Part shown: piece after piece, positions 25,241-32,945 of the stretch | Position numbering within the stretch: position 1 is the stretch's first letter | Layout of the letters: each line of letters starts with the position of its first letter | Assembly (NCBI GenBank): GCA_026987195.1 | Contig: JALSNC010000177.1 | Coordinates: forward strand, 1-35,617 | Length of the DNA stretch: 35,617 bases | Source of the DNA: Desulfobulbaceae bacterium | GTDB lineage: Bacteria; Desulfobacterota; Desulfobulbia; Desulfobulbales; Desulfobulbaceae | Reading direction: 5' to 3' | The notes under the pieces: generated by a model | The model's database searches: none | The model's input: the letters and a program-made list of their open reading frames with translations, nothing else | What the model was told of the DNA's origin: nothing | Translations under genes and position numbers: made by a program

Positions 25241-27961
25241 TCAGGCGCCGGTTGCTGCCGTTCTGGAGCGACGCAGCTTTTTCTCCAGCTCGACGATCAG
25301 GTAGGTGGCCGCACCGGCCAGCACGATCCTGCCCCACGAGGCGGCATCGATGGCACTGGACTGGAAGAGGCGGTTCATCAGCGGCAGGTAGGTGTAGACG
25401 ACCTGCAGCAGCAGCATGGAGGTCACGCCGGCAAAGACCCACATGTTGCTGAAGAAACCGAGCTGAAATACCGACCTGGTGAGCGAGCGGCAGTTGAACA
25501 GATAGAACAGCTCCATGATCACGAAGGCGTTGACCGCCACTGTACGCGCCTGCTCGAGGCTTGCGCCCGCGGCCCGTTCCCATTCGAAGAGCCCGAAGGC
25601 ACCGATGAGCAGCAGGGTGCCGACCAGAAAGATGCGGATGATCAGTTCGGTGGTCAGGATCGGGGTGCCGGGTTCACGTGGCGGCCGCTCCATGATCCCC
25701 GGTTCCCTGGGCTCAAACGCCAGCATCAGCCCCAGGAAGCCGGCCGTGGTCATATTGATCCACAGGATCTGCACCGGCAGGATGGGCAGGGTGACACCGA
25801 GGAAGATGGCCGCCATGATCACCAGTCCCTCGCCCAGGTTGGTGGGCAGGGTCCAGACGATGAACTTGGTCAGGTTGTCGAACACGCCCCGGCCCTCCTC
25901 CACCGCGGCCTCGATGGAGCTGAAGTTGTCGTCGGTGAGCACCATGTCGGCGGCCTCCTTGGCCACGTCGGTGCCGGTGATTCCCATGGCCACGCCGATG
26001 TCGGCCTGCTTGAGCGCCGGCGCATCGTTGACGCCGTCACCGGTCATGGCCACCACGTGACCGCGCGACTGCAGGGCGCGGACCAGGCGGATCTTCTGCT
26101 CCGGCGTCGCCCTGGCAAAGACATTGGTCTCCTCGGCCGCCATGGGCAGGTCCTGGTCCGGGATCTGTTCCAGCTCGCTGCCGGTAAGAACACCACCCGG
26201 ACCGGTGACGTCGACGGGGCCGCTGTAGAGACCGATCTGGCCGGCAATGGCCGCCGCTGTCGTCGGGTGGTCACCGGTGATCATCTTGACCTTGATGCCG
26301 GCGGTGCGGCAGACCTGGACCGCGGCCACAGCCTCGGCCCGGGGCGGATCGATCATCCCCTGGAGGCCGAGAAAGGTCAGGCCCGAGGCCACGTCCTCGT
26401 GGTGGATCTCGCTGCTTTCCGGGGGCAGTTCCCGGCGGGCAAAGGCGAGCACCCGCAGGCCGCGGGCCGCCATCCGGGTGACCTGGGCCTGCACCGCGTC
26501 GCGGTCCAGCTCCGTACTGGTGCCGTTCGGGTCGAGGGCCCTGTCGCAGCGGGCCAGGACCTGTTCCACCGCGCCCTTGAGATAGACCAGTCGCGGTCTG
26601 CCCACCCCGGCGTCGTGCAGGGTGGCCATGTACTGGTGCATGGATTCAAAGGGGATGGCATCCAGGCGGGGAAATTTTGCCGTTTCCCCGGCATCGATAC
26701 CGGCCTTTGCCGCGGCGGCCAGGAGGGCGCCCTCGGTGGGGTCGCCCTGGACCTGCCATGCGCCGTCGCGTTCCAGGAGCCTGGAGTCGTTGCAGAGTAC
26801 CCCGGCGCGCAGACATTCGGCCAGGGCCGGCGCCATGGTCTCCTCCCGGCCGTCCTGGCGGACGATGCGGCCCAGCGGCGCATAGCCGGCGCCGCTGACC
26901 TCGTAATGGACGCCTCCGGCGACAATGGCCTGGACCGTCATCTGGTTTTCGGTGAGCGTGCCGGTCTTGTCCGAGCAGATCACCGTGGTGCTGCCCAGGG
27001 TCTCCACCGCGGGCAGCTTGCGGATGATGGCCCGTCGTCTGGCCATCCGCGCCACGCCGATGGCCAGGGTGATGGTGACCGCGGCCGGCAGTCCCTCGGG
27101 AATGGCGCCCACGGCCAGGGCCACCGCAGCCATGAACATGTCAAAGAGCGACTGGCCGCGCAACAGGCCGACCGCCACCGTCACCGCGGCCAGGCCGAGG
27201 ATGGCCCAGAGCAGGATATGGCTGAACTGGGTGATCTTTTTGGTCAGCGGTGTCTCCAGGTCCTGGGCCGACGAGATGAGCCGCGATATACGGCCCACCT
27301 CGGTCCGGTCGCCGGTGGCGACCACGACACCGGTGGCCTGGCCGTAAGTGACCATGGTGGAGCCGTAGACCATGTTGCGCCGTTCGGCCAGGACTGTCTC
27401 CGCCGGAAAGGGCTCGCTGCTCTTCTCCACCGGCACCGATTCGCCGGTCAGGGCCGATTCGTCCACCTGCAGCTCCCTGCAGCGCAGGAGGCGCAGATCG
27501 GCCGGAGCCTTGTCGCCGGCCTGGAGCAGGACGATGTCGCCCGGGACCAGTGCCGTTGATGGGATCCGTTGTTTCTCGCCATCGCGGAGTACCGTTGCCT
27601 CGGCCACCATGGTGTCGGCCAGGGCGGCCAGGGCGTTTTCCGCCTTTGCCTCCTGGATGTAGCCGATGATTGCATTGACCAGGACCACGCCGAAGATGAC
27701 GCCCGAGTCCACCCATTCCTGCAGGCCGGCCGTGACGATGCCCGAGGCGATGAGGATATAGATCAGGGGCTGGTGGAACTGGAGCAGGAACCGCAGCCAG
27801 GCGGGCCGGCCGCGTTTTGCCGTCAGGGTGTTGGGACCGAATTTCTCCTGCCGCTGCCGGACCGTATCTCCGGTCAGCCCACTGTCCGGGTCGGTCTCCA
27901 GCCTGGCGATGACATCACCCGCCGGCAGGCTGTGCCAGCGGGTATTCTCGGAGAGCTTCAT
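25241..27961 (-). CDS. P-type (P2-like) cation-transporting ATPase
   Basis: The protein (906 aa from the ATG at 27961) has the complete catalytic set: TGES in the actuator loop, phosphorylated Asp in CSDKTGTLTENQMT, MITGDHPTTA and MTGDGVNDAPALKQADIG. Membrane helix 4 reads AVGAIPEGLPAAV as in P2A pumps, and helix 5 keeps N-L-G-E. Helix 6 reads WINMTTAG where Ca2+ pumps have NxxTDG, so the key Asp is Ala. Ion specificity is therefore open; a Ca2+ role should not be assumed. An alternative TTG start at 27994 would overlap the upstream gene's stop and add 11 residues; the ATG has no clear RBS. It lies inside the raiA-amphi-Trp-ATPase-usp set. Confidence 0.9.
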   Translation of the reverse strand: MKLSENTRWHSLPAGDVIARLETDPDSGLTGDTVRQRQEKFGPNTLTAKRGRPAWLRFLLQFHQPLIYILIASGIVTAGLQEWVDSGVIFGVVLVNAIIGYIQEAKAENALAALADTMVAEATVLRDGEKQRIPSTALVPGDIVLLQAGDKAPADLRLLRCRELQVDESALTGESVPVEKSSEPFPAETVLAERRNMVYGSTMVTYGQATGVVVATGDRTEVGRISRLISSAQDLETPLTKKITQFSHILLWAILGLAAVTVAVGLLRGQSLFDMFMAAVALAVGAIPEGLPAAVTITLAIGVARMARRRAIIRKLPAVETLGSTTVICSDKTGTLTENQMTVQAIVAGGVHYEVSGAGYAPLGRIVRQDGREETMAPALAECLRAGVLCNDSRLLERDGAWQVQGDPTEGALLAAAAKAGIDAGETAKFPRLDAIPFESMHQYMATLHDAGVGRPRLVYLKGAVEQVLARCDRALDPNGTSTELDRDAVQAQVTRMAARGLRVLAFARRELPPESSEIHHEDVASGLTFLGLQGMIDPPRAEAVAAVQVCRTAGIKVKMITGDHPTTAAAIAGQIGLYSGPVDVTGPGGVLTGSELEQIPDQDLPMAAEETNVFARATPEQKIRLVRALQSRGHVVAMTGDGVNDAPALKQADIGVAMGITGTDVAKEAADMVLTDDNFSSIEAAVEEGRGVFDNLTKFIVWTLPTNLGEGLVIMAAIFLGVTLPILPVQILWINMTTAGFLGLMLAFEPREPGIMERPPREPGTPILTTELIIRIFLVGTLLLIGAFGLFEWERAAGASLEQARTVAVNAFVIMELFYLFNCRSLTRSVFQLGFFSNMWVFAGVTSMLLLQVVYTYLPLMNRLFQSSAIDAASWGRIVLAGAATYLIVELEKKLRRSRTAATGA

Positions 27962-27986
27962 GGCAAGGCCCGGGGTCCTGTTCTGG

Positions 27987-28265
27987 TCATTCAATGGTCA
28001 CCCCGCCGTGCTCTTCCCCGGCACCAGGATACCATTCCAGCTCGATCTCGAGCTGGCGCTTGGTGCCTTTGCGTTTCTTCTGCTCATCCTCGACCTTGAG
28101 TTCCAGGGTCATGTGCTGCGGAAAATCGAGCACCACCTCTTTTTCGCCCTGACGCAGGGTCATGTGTCCCTGCTCGATGCGATCGGCTACAGAGCGCAGC
28201 AGGGAGACGATCTCCACTCGGCTCTTCTTTTCCTCGCTTTTGAACAGAACCTTTTCACGTCCCAT
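27987..28265 (-). CDS. Amphi-Trp domain-containing protein
   Basis: The 92-aa protein resembles the small amphi-Trp domain family: an N-terminal KVLFKSEEKKSRVEIVSLLRSVADRIEQG, then GEKEVVLDFPQHMTLELKVEDE and a terminal QLEIELEWYPG with the conserved Trp. The function of the domain is not established. The start is the ATG at 28265, preceded on the minus strand by a strong GAGGAGG about eight bases upstream; upstream in-frame extension is not conserved in style. It sits between the HPF-like gene and the ATPase, whose possible TTG start overlaps its stop. Confidence 0.75.
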   Translation of the reverse strand: MGREKVLFKSEEKKSRVEIVSLLRSVADRIEQGHMTLRQGEKEVVLDFPQHMTLELKVEDEQKKRKGTKRQLEIELEWYPGAGEEHGGVTIE

Positions 28266-28291
28266 GGTAACTACCTCCTCTGGATTGGAAC

Positions 28292-28352
28292 ACGGAAACC
28301 GGAGAACCATATCCGGATGCTTGCGGCAACAGGTTCTGCCAGCGGTTTCCGT
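28292..28352 (-). other. Compound stem-loop between the HPF-like and amphi-Trp genes
   Basis: ACGGAAACCG at 28292-28301 pairs perfectly with CGGTTTCCGT at 28343-28352, and inside it AGAACC at 28303-28308 pairs with GGTTCT at 28332-28337. This ~61-base structure lies in the 142-base gap of the minus-strand set. With no T-tract after it, RNA processing or stabilisation is as likely as attenuation. Confidence 0.45.
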
Positions 28353-28407
28353 CTTGATTGCCGGTTGGGGCCGGGCCGGATAACCGGGACCGGCCATGGC
28401 CTATCTC

Positions 28408-28791
28408 TCACGTCCCGAACTCTTCCTCTGCGTCCATTGGCTCCTCTGCCGTTGCTGTCTGCCGGCGGCGGATGGCGCGGATCGGCGTGGAGCGGCGCCG
28501 GTCGAGCTCGCGGGCAACGGCACGGCTCACCCGTTCGGCACACTGGTTGAGGACCGACATGCAGTCACCGCCATTGCCCTGGACCACCACCTCGCCGCCC
28601 TGGCGCAGTCTGACCACGATGAGGCATTCCTTGTCGTGTCCGCCCCTGGGGCCGTTGATGTCGCTGATCCGCACCGTCACTCCGCCGATGGCGTGGTCGA
28701 AGCGACTGAGGGCATAGTGGAGACGCCGTTCCATGGCCGTGACCGTATCCGGGTGGAGTTCTACCTGGCGGCCTGTGATGCTGATTTGCAT
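28408..28791 (-). CDS. raiA: HPF/RaiA-family ribosome-associated protein
   Basis: The 127-aa protein begins MQISITGRQVELHPDTVTAM and continues LHYALSRFDHAIGGVTVRISD, the sigma-54 modulation/S30EA fold of ribosome hibernation factors. LNQCAERVSRAVARELDRR is the second helix. These proteins bind the 30S A/P sites and idle ribosomes in stress. It lacks the C-terminal dimerisation domain of long HPF and has a short acidic tail. A good AGGAG lies six bases before the ATG on the minus strand. It is the first gene of the ATPase/Usp set and is transcribed away from the NhaR-like gene. The basic cluster RRRSTPIRAIRRR differs from E. coli RaiA. Confidence 0.8.
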   Translation of the reverse strand: MQISITGRQVELHPDTVTAMERRLHYALSRFDHAIGGVTVRISDINGPRGGHDKECLIVVRLRQGGEVVVQGNGGDCMSVLNQCAERVSRAVARELDRRRSTPIRAIRRRQTATAEEPMDAEEEFGT

Positions 28792-28863
28792 GCTGTGCTC
28801 CTGTTGTTTGTGGTTTTGACGGGTTACTTGTTATCGCTTCACAGAATAAGCATGAAATCGGTT

Positions 28864-28891
28864 TTGAACAATTTGAAAAAAGTTGTATGAT
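28864..28891 (+). promoter_or_regulatory. Candidate sigma-70 promoter for the NhaR-like gene
   Basis: TTGAAC at 28864-28869 and TATGAT at 28886-28891 are spaced by 16 bases, about 32 bases before the ATG. The surrounding 28840-28920 stretch is AT-rich. It lies in the divergent spacer shared with raiA, where LysR-type regulators usually bind; no LysR box could be assigned with confidence. Confidence 0.5.
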
Positions 28892-28923
28892 CTTTCGAAA
28901 TAATCAAATATTTGAGACAGACC

Positions 28924-29859
28924 ATGGAATGGCTCAACTATCACCATCTCTACTATTTCTGGACCGTCATGCGCGAGGGGTCCATCACCGCGGCCGGCAG
29001 GCGGCTGCACCTGGTGCCGGCCACGGTTTCCTCCCAGATCAGCCGCCTGGAGGACTCCCTGGGTGGCAGGCTCTTTGTCCGGTCGGGCCGGGGCCTGGAG
29101 CCGACCGACCTGGGGCGGCATGTCTACCGCTATGCCGACGAGATCTTCTCCATTGGCCGCGAACTTATGGCCAGCCTGGACAACATGGCTGACAGCGGCA
29201 GGATCCCGCTGCGCATCGGGGTGGAGGATGTGCTCCCCAAGATGGTGGTGCGCATGCTGCTGGAACCGGTCTTCCGGCTGCCGGAACCGGTTCGGCTGAT
29301 CTGCGTGGAGGACAAGAAGGAGGAGCTGCTGGCCCGGCTTTCCCTGCACAGGCTCGATGCCGTGCTCAGCGATTCTCCGGCGGGTCGTGATCTTCGGGTC
29401 AAGGTCTACAACCACCTGCTGGGGGAATGCGGGGTGAGTTTTATGGCCGTCGCCGAGATGGCCGCACCGCTGCGGCAGGGATTTCCTGCCTCCCTGCACG
29501 GGGCGCCTATGCTGCTGCCCATGGAGCGGACCACCCTGCGCGGCCAGCTCGATCAGTGGTTCGATTCCCGCGCCATCGTGCCGGAGGTGATCGGCGAATT
29601 CTCCGACAGCGCCCTGCTCAAGGCATTTGCCCTGGAGGGAGACGGAATCTTTGCCCTGCCGCTGATTCTCGAGGAGGAGTTCGTGAAGCAGTACCGGGTG
29701 GGGGTGATCGGCCGTACCGACGAGATCCGGGAGAGGTTCTACGCCATCTCCGTTGAGCGGGTCATCCGGCACCCGGCGGTCACCGTGATCTCGGAAAATG
29801 CCCGCCGCTGCTTTCCCGTGCACTCAACCGGTCCAGGAGCATCAGGCCGTCGGGGGTGA
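28924..29859 (+). CDS. nhaR: NhaR-like LysR-family transcriptional regulator
   Basis: The 311-aa protein opens MEWLNYHHLYYFWTVMREG, very close to the NhaR N-terminus, followed by the winged-helix segment VPATVSSQISRLEDSLGGRLF and RSGRGLEPTDLGRHVYRYAD. The C-terminal IRERFYAISVERVIRHPAV is also NhaR-like. NhaR of E. coli activates the nhaA Na+/H+ antiporter gene in response to Na+. Here the divergent set contains a cation ATPase, and a cation:proton antiporter lies further on, so control of ion stress is plausible but inferred. The last ~15 residues (HSTGPGASGRRG) extend past the conserved end and overlap the convergent Nudix gene by 80 bases. Confidence 0.85.
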   Translation: MEWLNYHHLYYFWTVMREGSITAAGRRLHLVPATVSSQISRLEDSLGGRLFVRSGRGLEPTDLGRHVYRYADEIFSIGRELMASLDNMADSGRIPLRIGVEDVLPKMVVRMLLEPVFRLPEPVRLICVEDKKEELLARLSLHRLDAVLSDSPAGRDLRVKVYNHLLGECGVSFMAVAEMAAPLRQGFPASLHGAPMLLPMERTTLRGQLDQWFDSRAIVPEVIGEFSDSALLKAFALEGDGIFALPLILEEEFVKQYRVGVIGRTDEIRERFYAISVERVIRHPAVTVISENARRCFPVHSTGPGASGRRG

Positions 29860-30319
29860 CGGGCCTGCTCCTGCTCAGCTTGCGCAGGTCCTCCAGAGAC
29901 ATGAAACGGCCGGATTCGACCTCTTCCTCCTGCAGGATGAAGGGGCCCCCGTGGATACAGGAGAAGACGCGGCCCCAGACCCGGTTGTCCGCGTCCTCGT
30001 AGTACTGGTCGAAGAGAAACCGCAGTTCCACGCCCCGGACGCCGAGCTCTTCGGCCAGTTCCCGTGCAGCCGCATCCTCGTAGCTCTCGCCGGCCAGGAC
30101 CACGCCGCCGGCGGCCACGTCCAGGTAACCGGGATAGATATCCTTGCCCATGGTCCGTTTCTGGACAAAGAGTTCACCGGCCCGGTTGAAGACCAGGATA
30201 TAGCTGGCCCGGTGGATCAGGCGTCGCTGCCGCATGATGTGCCGTGGCACCACCTCGACGGGACGGTTCTGCCGGTCGACGATCTGGACCGGTTCTTCGG
30301 CCGGGTTATGCGCCTTCAT
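29780..30319 (-). CDS. Nudix hydrolase (YfcD-like)
   Basis: The 179-aa protein has the full Nudix box GGVVLAGESYEDAAARELAEELGV, broken here by no substitutions at the G, E, R-E and E-E positions. It starts IVDRQNRPVEVVPRHIMRQ and continues LIHRASYILVFN, with RVWGRVFSC and LQEEEVESGRFM after the box, an arrangement like E. coli YfcD. The substrate is not known. The ATG at 30319 has GGAGG nine bases upstream and overlaps the end of rlmL by 14 bases, so translation is coupled. The 3' end overlaps the convergent regulator gene by 80 bases. Confidence 0.88.
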   Translation of the reverse strand: MKAHNPAEEPVQIVDRQNRPVEVVPRHIMRQRRLIHRASYILVFNRAGELFVQKRTMGKDIYPGYLDVAAGGVVLAGESYEDAAARELAEELGVRGVELRFLFDQYYEDADNRVWGRVFSCIHGGPFILQEEEVESGRFMSLEDLRKLSRSRPVTPDGLMLLDRLSARESSGGHFPRSR

Positions 30320-32561
30320 CTGGTACGTCCTCCGTTGCACTGCCGGGGTCGGAGTTCCGGTGGCGGATGCGCCAGCAGCGGTGGATGCGCCTCTTGCCCC
30401 GGAAGTCCTCGGGAATGGTCTGCTCCGTGATCTCTTCGAGAGCAAAATTGTCTTGGATATCCCCGGCCATGACGAATCTGCGGAAGTTGGTGGAAAAGAT
30501 CAGGGTTCCGCTGCGCGACAGCCGCTGCATGGCCAGGTGCAGGAGGAGGGGATGGTCGCGCTGGATATCAAAGACCTGCCGCCTGTGCCTGGAGTTGGAA
30601 AAGGTGGGCGGATCGACGAAGATCAGACCGTAACGGTTGCGACTGTTTCTGAGCCAGTTGATGCAGTCGTCCTGCTCGAATCTGTGCTGGGGACCGCCGA
30701 AACCGTTGCGCGCCATGTTGGCCCGGGCCCGGGCCAGGTAGGTGGCGGACTGGTCCACGGTGGTGGTGGCCAGTGCGCCGCCGGCCGCGGCATGGACCGT
30801 GGCCGTGCCGGTATAGCCGAACAGGTTGAGGAATTTTCTGCCGTTGGCCAGGCTCCGGATCATCTGCCGCGTGGTGCGGTGGTCGAGGAAGATACCGGTG
30901 TCCAGGTAGTCGGTGAAGTTGACCAGGAAAACAAGACCGCCCTCGCGCACCTCTTTCAGTTGCGGCCGCGGCTCCTTTTTCCCGGCCCTTTTCCGCTGTT
31001 CCTTTCTCTGGTATTGCCGCCTCCCCTTCTGCCGCTGCCTGGTCTTGATGAAGAGACGGTTGCGCGGCACATCCAGCAGGCTGCGGATCACCTGCAGGGC
31101 AAGGGCGAATCGTTGCCTGGCCCTGTCCTGATCCACGGTTGCGGGCGGGGCATACTCCTGCACGTGCACCCACTGTTCGTAGATATCGACGGCCAGGTTG
31201 AACTCGGGCATGTCCGCATCATAGATCCTGAAACACTGTATCCCGTTTTCACGGGCCCAGGCGAAACGGGCCAGACAGTTCTTGCGCAGCCGGTTGGCGA
31301 AGTCGGCTCCTGGACCCTCCAGGTCATGCTGCTGCAGCTCCCACCGGAAATCCCGGACGGGCGGGGGCGCCGGGGGGGCTGTCGCCATGAGCAGGCGGCA
31401 GCGGATGGGGCCGTTGTAGAGGCGGAACTTCTCCTGCCAGGAGAGGCCCGTCATGTCGGCCAGGTCAGGATTGGCGGAAAAGAAACCGAGCCGCCAGCCG
31501 GGAAATTTTTCTCTGAATTTCCCGCCCAGGCACCGGTACAGGTAGCGAACCGACTCCCTGTCCGACAGCCGTTCGCCATAGGGGGGATTGGTGAGCAGAA
31601 GGCCTGTCGTTGACGGAGATTCGAGGCGGGCAAGCTGGCGCTGGTGGACGATGATCCGGTCGTCGAGACCGGCTGCGGCGATATTGCGCCGGGCCGCGGC
31701 CACCATCCGCGGATCGGCGTCATAGCCGATGATGGCGGGCCATGCTGCCGACATGCCGCGCTCCTCCCGCTCCAGGGCCTCGTTGACCAGGTGTTCCCAG
31801 AGCCCCGGGTTATGACGTTTCCAGGACATGAAGCCAAAGGTCCTGCGCTGCAGGCCGGGGGCCGAGTCCCCCAGGATCAGGGCCGCCTCGATGAGCAGGG
31901 TTCCGGAGCCGCACATGGGGTCGAGGAGGGTGGAGATCTCCTGCATGCCGGTCGCGGACCGGATACCGGCCAGGTGGACGATGGCCGCGGCCAGGGTCTC
32001 CTTGAGCGGCGCGATGCCCGCCTCGACCCGGTAACCCCGGCGATGGAGGCTGTCGCCGGACAGATCCAGGGCCATGCTGGCCCTGGTGCCCCGGACATGG
32101 AGGTTGATACGGATGCCGGGATGGCGGACATCGACGCTGGGCCGTCGGCCGGTCCGCCTGCGGAACTGATCGACAATGGCGTCCTTGACCCTGAGGGCGG
32201 CATAGTGGCTGTGGCCGAGTCGGGCCTCTGACAGGGTACAGTAAACGGCAAAGGTGGAGTCGGCGCCGAGATGATCGTCCCAGTCGATCTCGCCCGCCCT
32301 GCGGTAGAGGATATCGGTGTCAGGGGCCTCGAAGGTGGCGATCTCGAGCAGGACACGGGAAGCAAACCTTGACCAGAGACAGGCCCGGTAGGCGCTTTCC
32401 ATGGCGCCCTGCCAGGAGACTGCGCCGGGAGTGCTGCGAACACGGCGGCCGCCGAAACCTTGAACCTCGCCGGCCACCAGGTCCTCCAGGCCGGCGCTGC
32501 AGGTGGCGACAAAGGAGAGCGGCGGCCGTTTTTTTTTCCGGGATCGTACAGGAGTTGGCAT
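30306..32561 (-). CDS. rlmL: Bifunctional 23S rRNA methyltransferase RlmKL
   Basis: The 751-aa protein fuses the two enzymes that make m2G2445 and m7G2069 in 23S rRNA. The N-terminal half has a THUMP domain (about 60-165), then the RlmL methyltransferase with LLDPMCGSGTLLIEAALI and the catalytic NPPYGERLSD. The C-terminal half (about 490-740) is the RlmK methyltransferase with FLNLFGYTGTATVHAAAGG and FVDPPTFSNSRHRR. The length matches E. coli RlmL (702 aa) with a basic insertion RQRQKGRRQYQRKEQRKRAG between the halves. The stop overlaps the Nudix start. The ATG at 32561 has only a weak purine stretch upstream. Confidence 0.92.
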   Translation of the reverse strand: MPTPVRSRKKKRPPLSFVATCSAGLEDLVAGEVQGFGGRRVRSTPGAVSWQGAMESAYRACLWSRFASRVLLEIATFEAPDTDILYRRAGEIDWDDHLGADSTFAVYCTLSEARLGHSHYAALRVKDAIVDQFRRRTGRRPSVDVRHPGIRINLHVRGTRASMALDLSGDSLHRRGYRVEAGIAPLKETLAAAIVHLAGIRSATGMQEISTLLDPMCGSGTLLIEAALILGDSAPGLQRRTFGFMSWKRHNPGLWEHLVNEALEREERGMSAAWPAIIGYDADPRMVAAARRNIAAAGLDDRIIVHQRQLARLESPSTTGLLLTNPPYGERLSDRESVRYLYRCLGGKFREKFPGWRLGFFSANPDLADMTGLSWQEKFRLYNGPIRCRLLMATAPPAPPPVRDFRWELQQHDLEGPGADFANRLRKNCLARFAWARENGIQCFRIYDADMPEFNLAVDIYEQWVHVQEYAPPATVDQDRARQRFALALQVIRSLLDVPRNRLFIKTRQRQKGRRQYQRKEQRKRAGKKEPRPQLKEVREGGLVFLVNFTDYLDTGIFLDHRTTRQMIRSLANGRKFLNLFGYTGTATVHAAAGGALATTTVDQSATYLARARANMARNGFGGPQHRFEQDDCINWLRNSRNRYGLIFVDPPTFSNSRHRRQVFDIQRDHPLLLHLAMQRLSRSGTLIFSTNFRRFVMAGDIQDNFALEEITEQTIPEDFRGKRRIHRCWRIRHRNSDPGSATEDVPDEGA

Positions 32562-32600
32562 GTTTCTCTATGTGGGCGGGAGGAGTTAATCTCACACTCT

Positions 32601-32733
32601 GTAAAAGTTCAGCAGCACGCATTCTGCATGCGCTCGCGGCTGGCCGCATAGCGGGCGATCGGAGTCTCGATACGCTTGCTTGCCTGACGGCCAGCCACGA
32701 TCACCCACAGCTGACGTACTGCTGAACTTTTAT
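32601..32733 (+). repeat. 133-bp element with 15-bp terminal inverted repeats (module 2)
   Basis: GTAAAAGTTCAGCAG (32601-32615) and CTGCTGAACTTTTAT (32719-32733) are inverted repeats with one mismatch at the outer base. Inside, GGCTGGCC (from 32639) and GGCCAGCC (from 32689) add a second inverted pair. The interior shares GCGCTCGCGGCTGGCCGCAT, GGGCGATCGGAGTCTCG-like and CCACGATCAC segments with the copies at 2187 and 6949. No coding capacity. It lies between the divergent rlmL and histidine kinase genes. Confidence 0.75.
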
Positions 32734-32785
32734 CAAAAGTATCGGCCTGTTCAGGTGGTTGCCGATAGCGGTGAACTATTGCCAC
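32728..32785 (-). repeat. Dispersed intergenic repeat, module 1 (minus orientation)
   Basis: Read on the minus strand this is CAATAGTTCACCGCTATCGG, CAACCACCTGAACAGGCCGA and TACTTTTGATAAAAG, the module-1 pattern. It abuts the right end of the 32601 element, whereas at 6901 the same module abuts the left end. The spacer 32562-32945 holds these repeats and the kinase promoter, and no gene. Confidence 0.75.
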
Positions 32786-32857
32786 ACTCTAGCCCATTAC
32801 CCCTGCTTGCACAACCCTTCCGGGAATCGCTCGTGCGTGATTGAACCGGTCCCGGAT

Positions 32858-32887
32858 TTGACTTTTTTTGGCACGGCATGCCATAAT
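32858..32887 (+). promoter_or_regulatory. Candidate sigma-70 promoter for the PAS histidine kinase
   Basis: TTGACT at 32858-32863 and CATAAT at 32882-32887 are separated by 18 bases, each a 5/6 match to consensus. Transcription would begin near 32894, some 50 bases before the kinase ATG at 32946, which argues against the earlier in-frame starts at 32868 and 32886. Confidence 0.55.
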
Positions 32888-32945
32888 GGGAGTGGATGCG
32901 CAGAGCGGCTTTGAGATTCCAGGTGCCGACGGCGGTCGGAGGATA

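Noticed and set aside
24809-27559. A ~916-codon open frame on the plus strand opposite the P-type ATPase and the Usp gene
   Set aside because: It is antisense to two clear genes, shows antisense-like composition and carries no motif.
32868-32945. Longer N-terminus for the histidine kinase starting at 32868 or 32886
   Set aside because: Both starts overlap or touch the strong -35/-10 promoter and lack a ribosome-binding site, whereas 32946 has GGAGG upstream.
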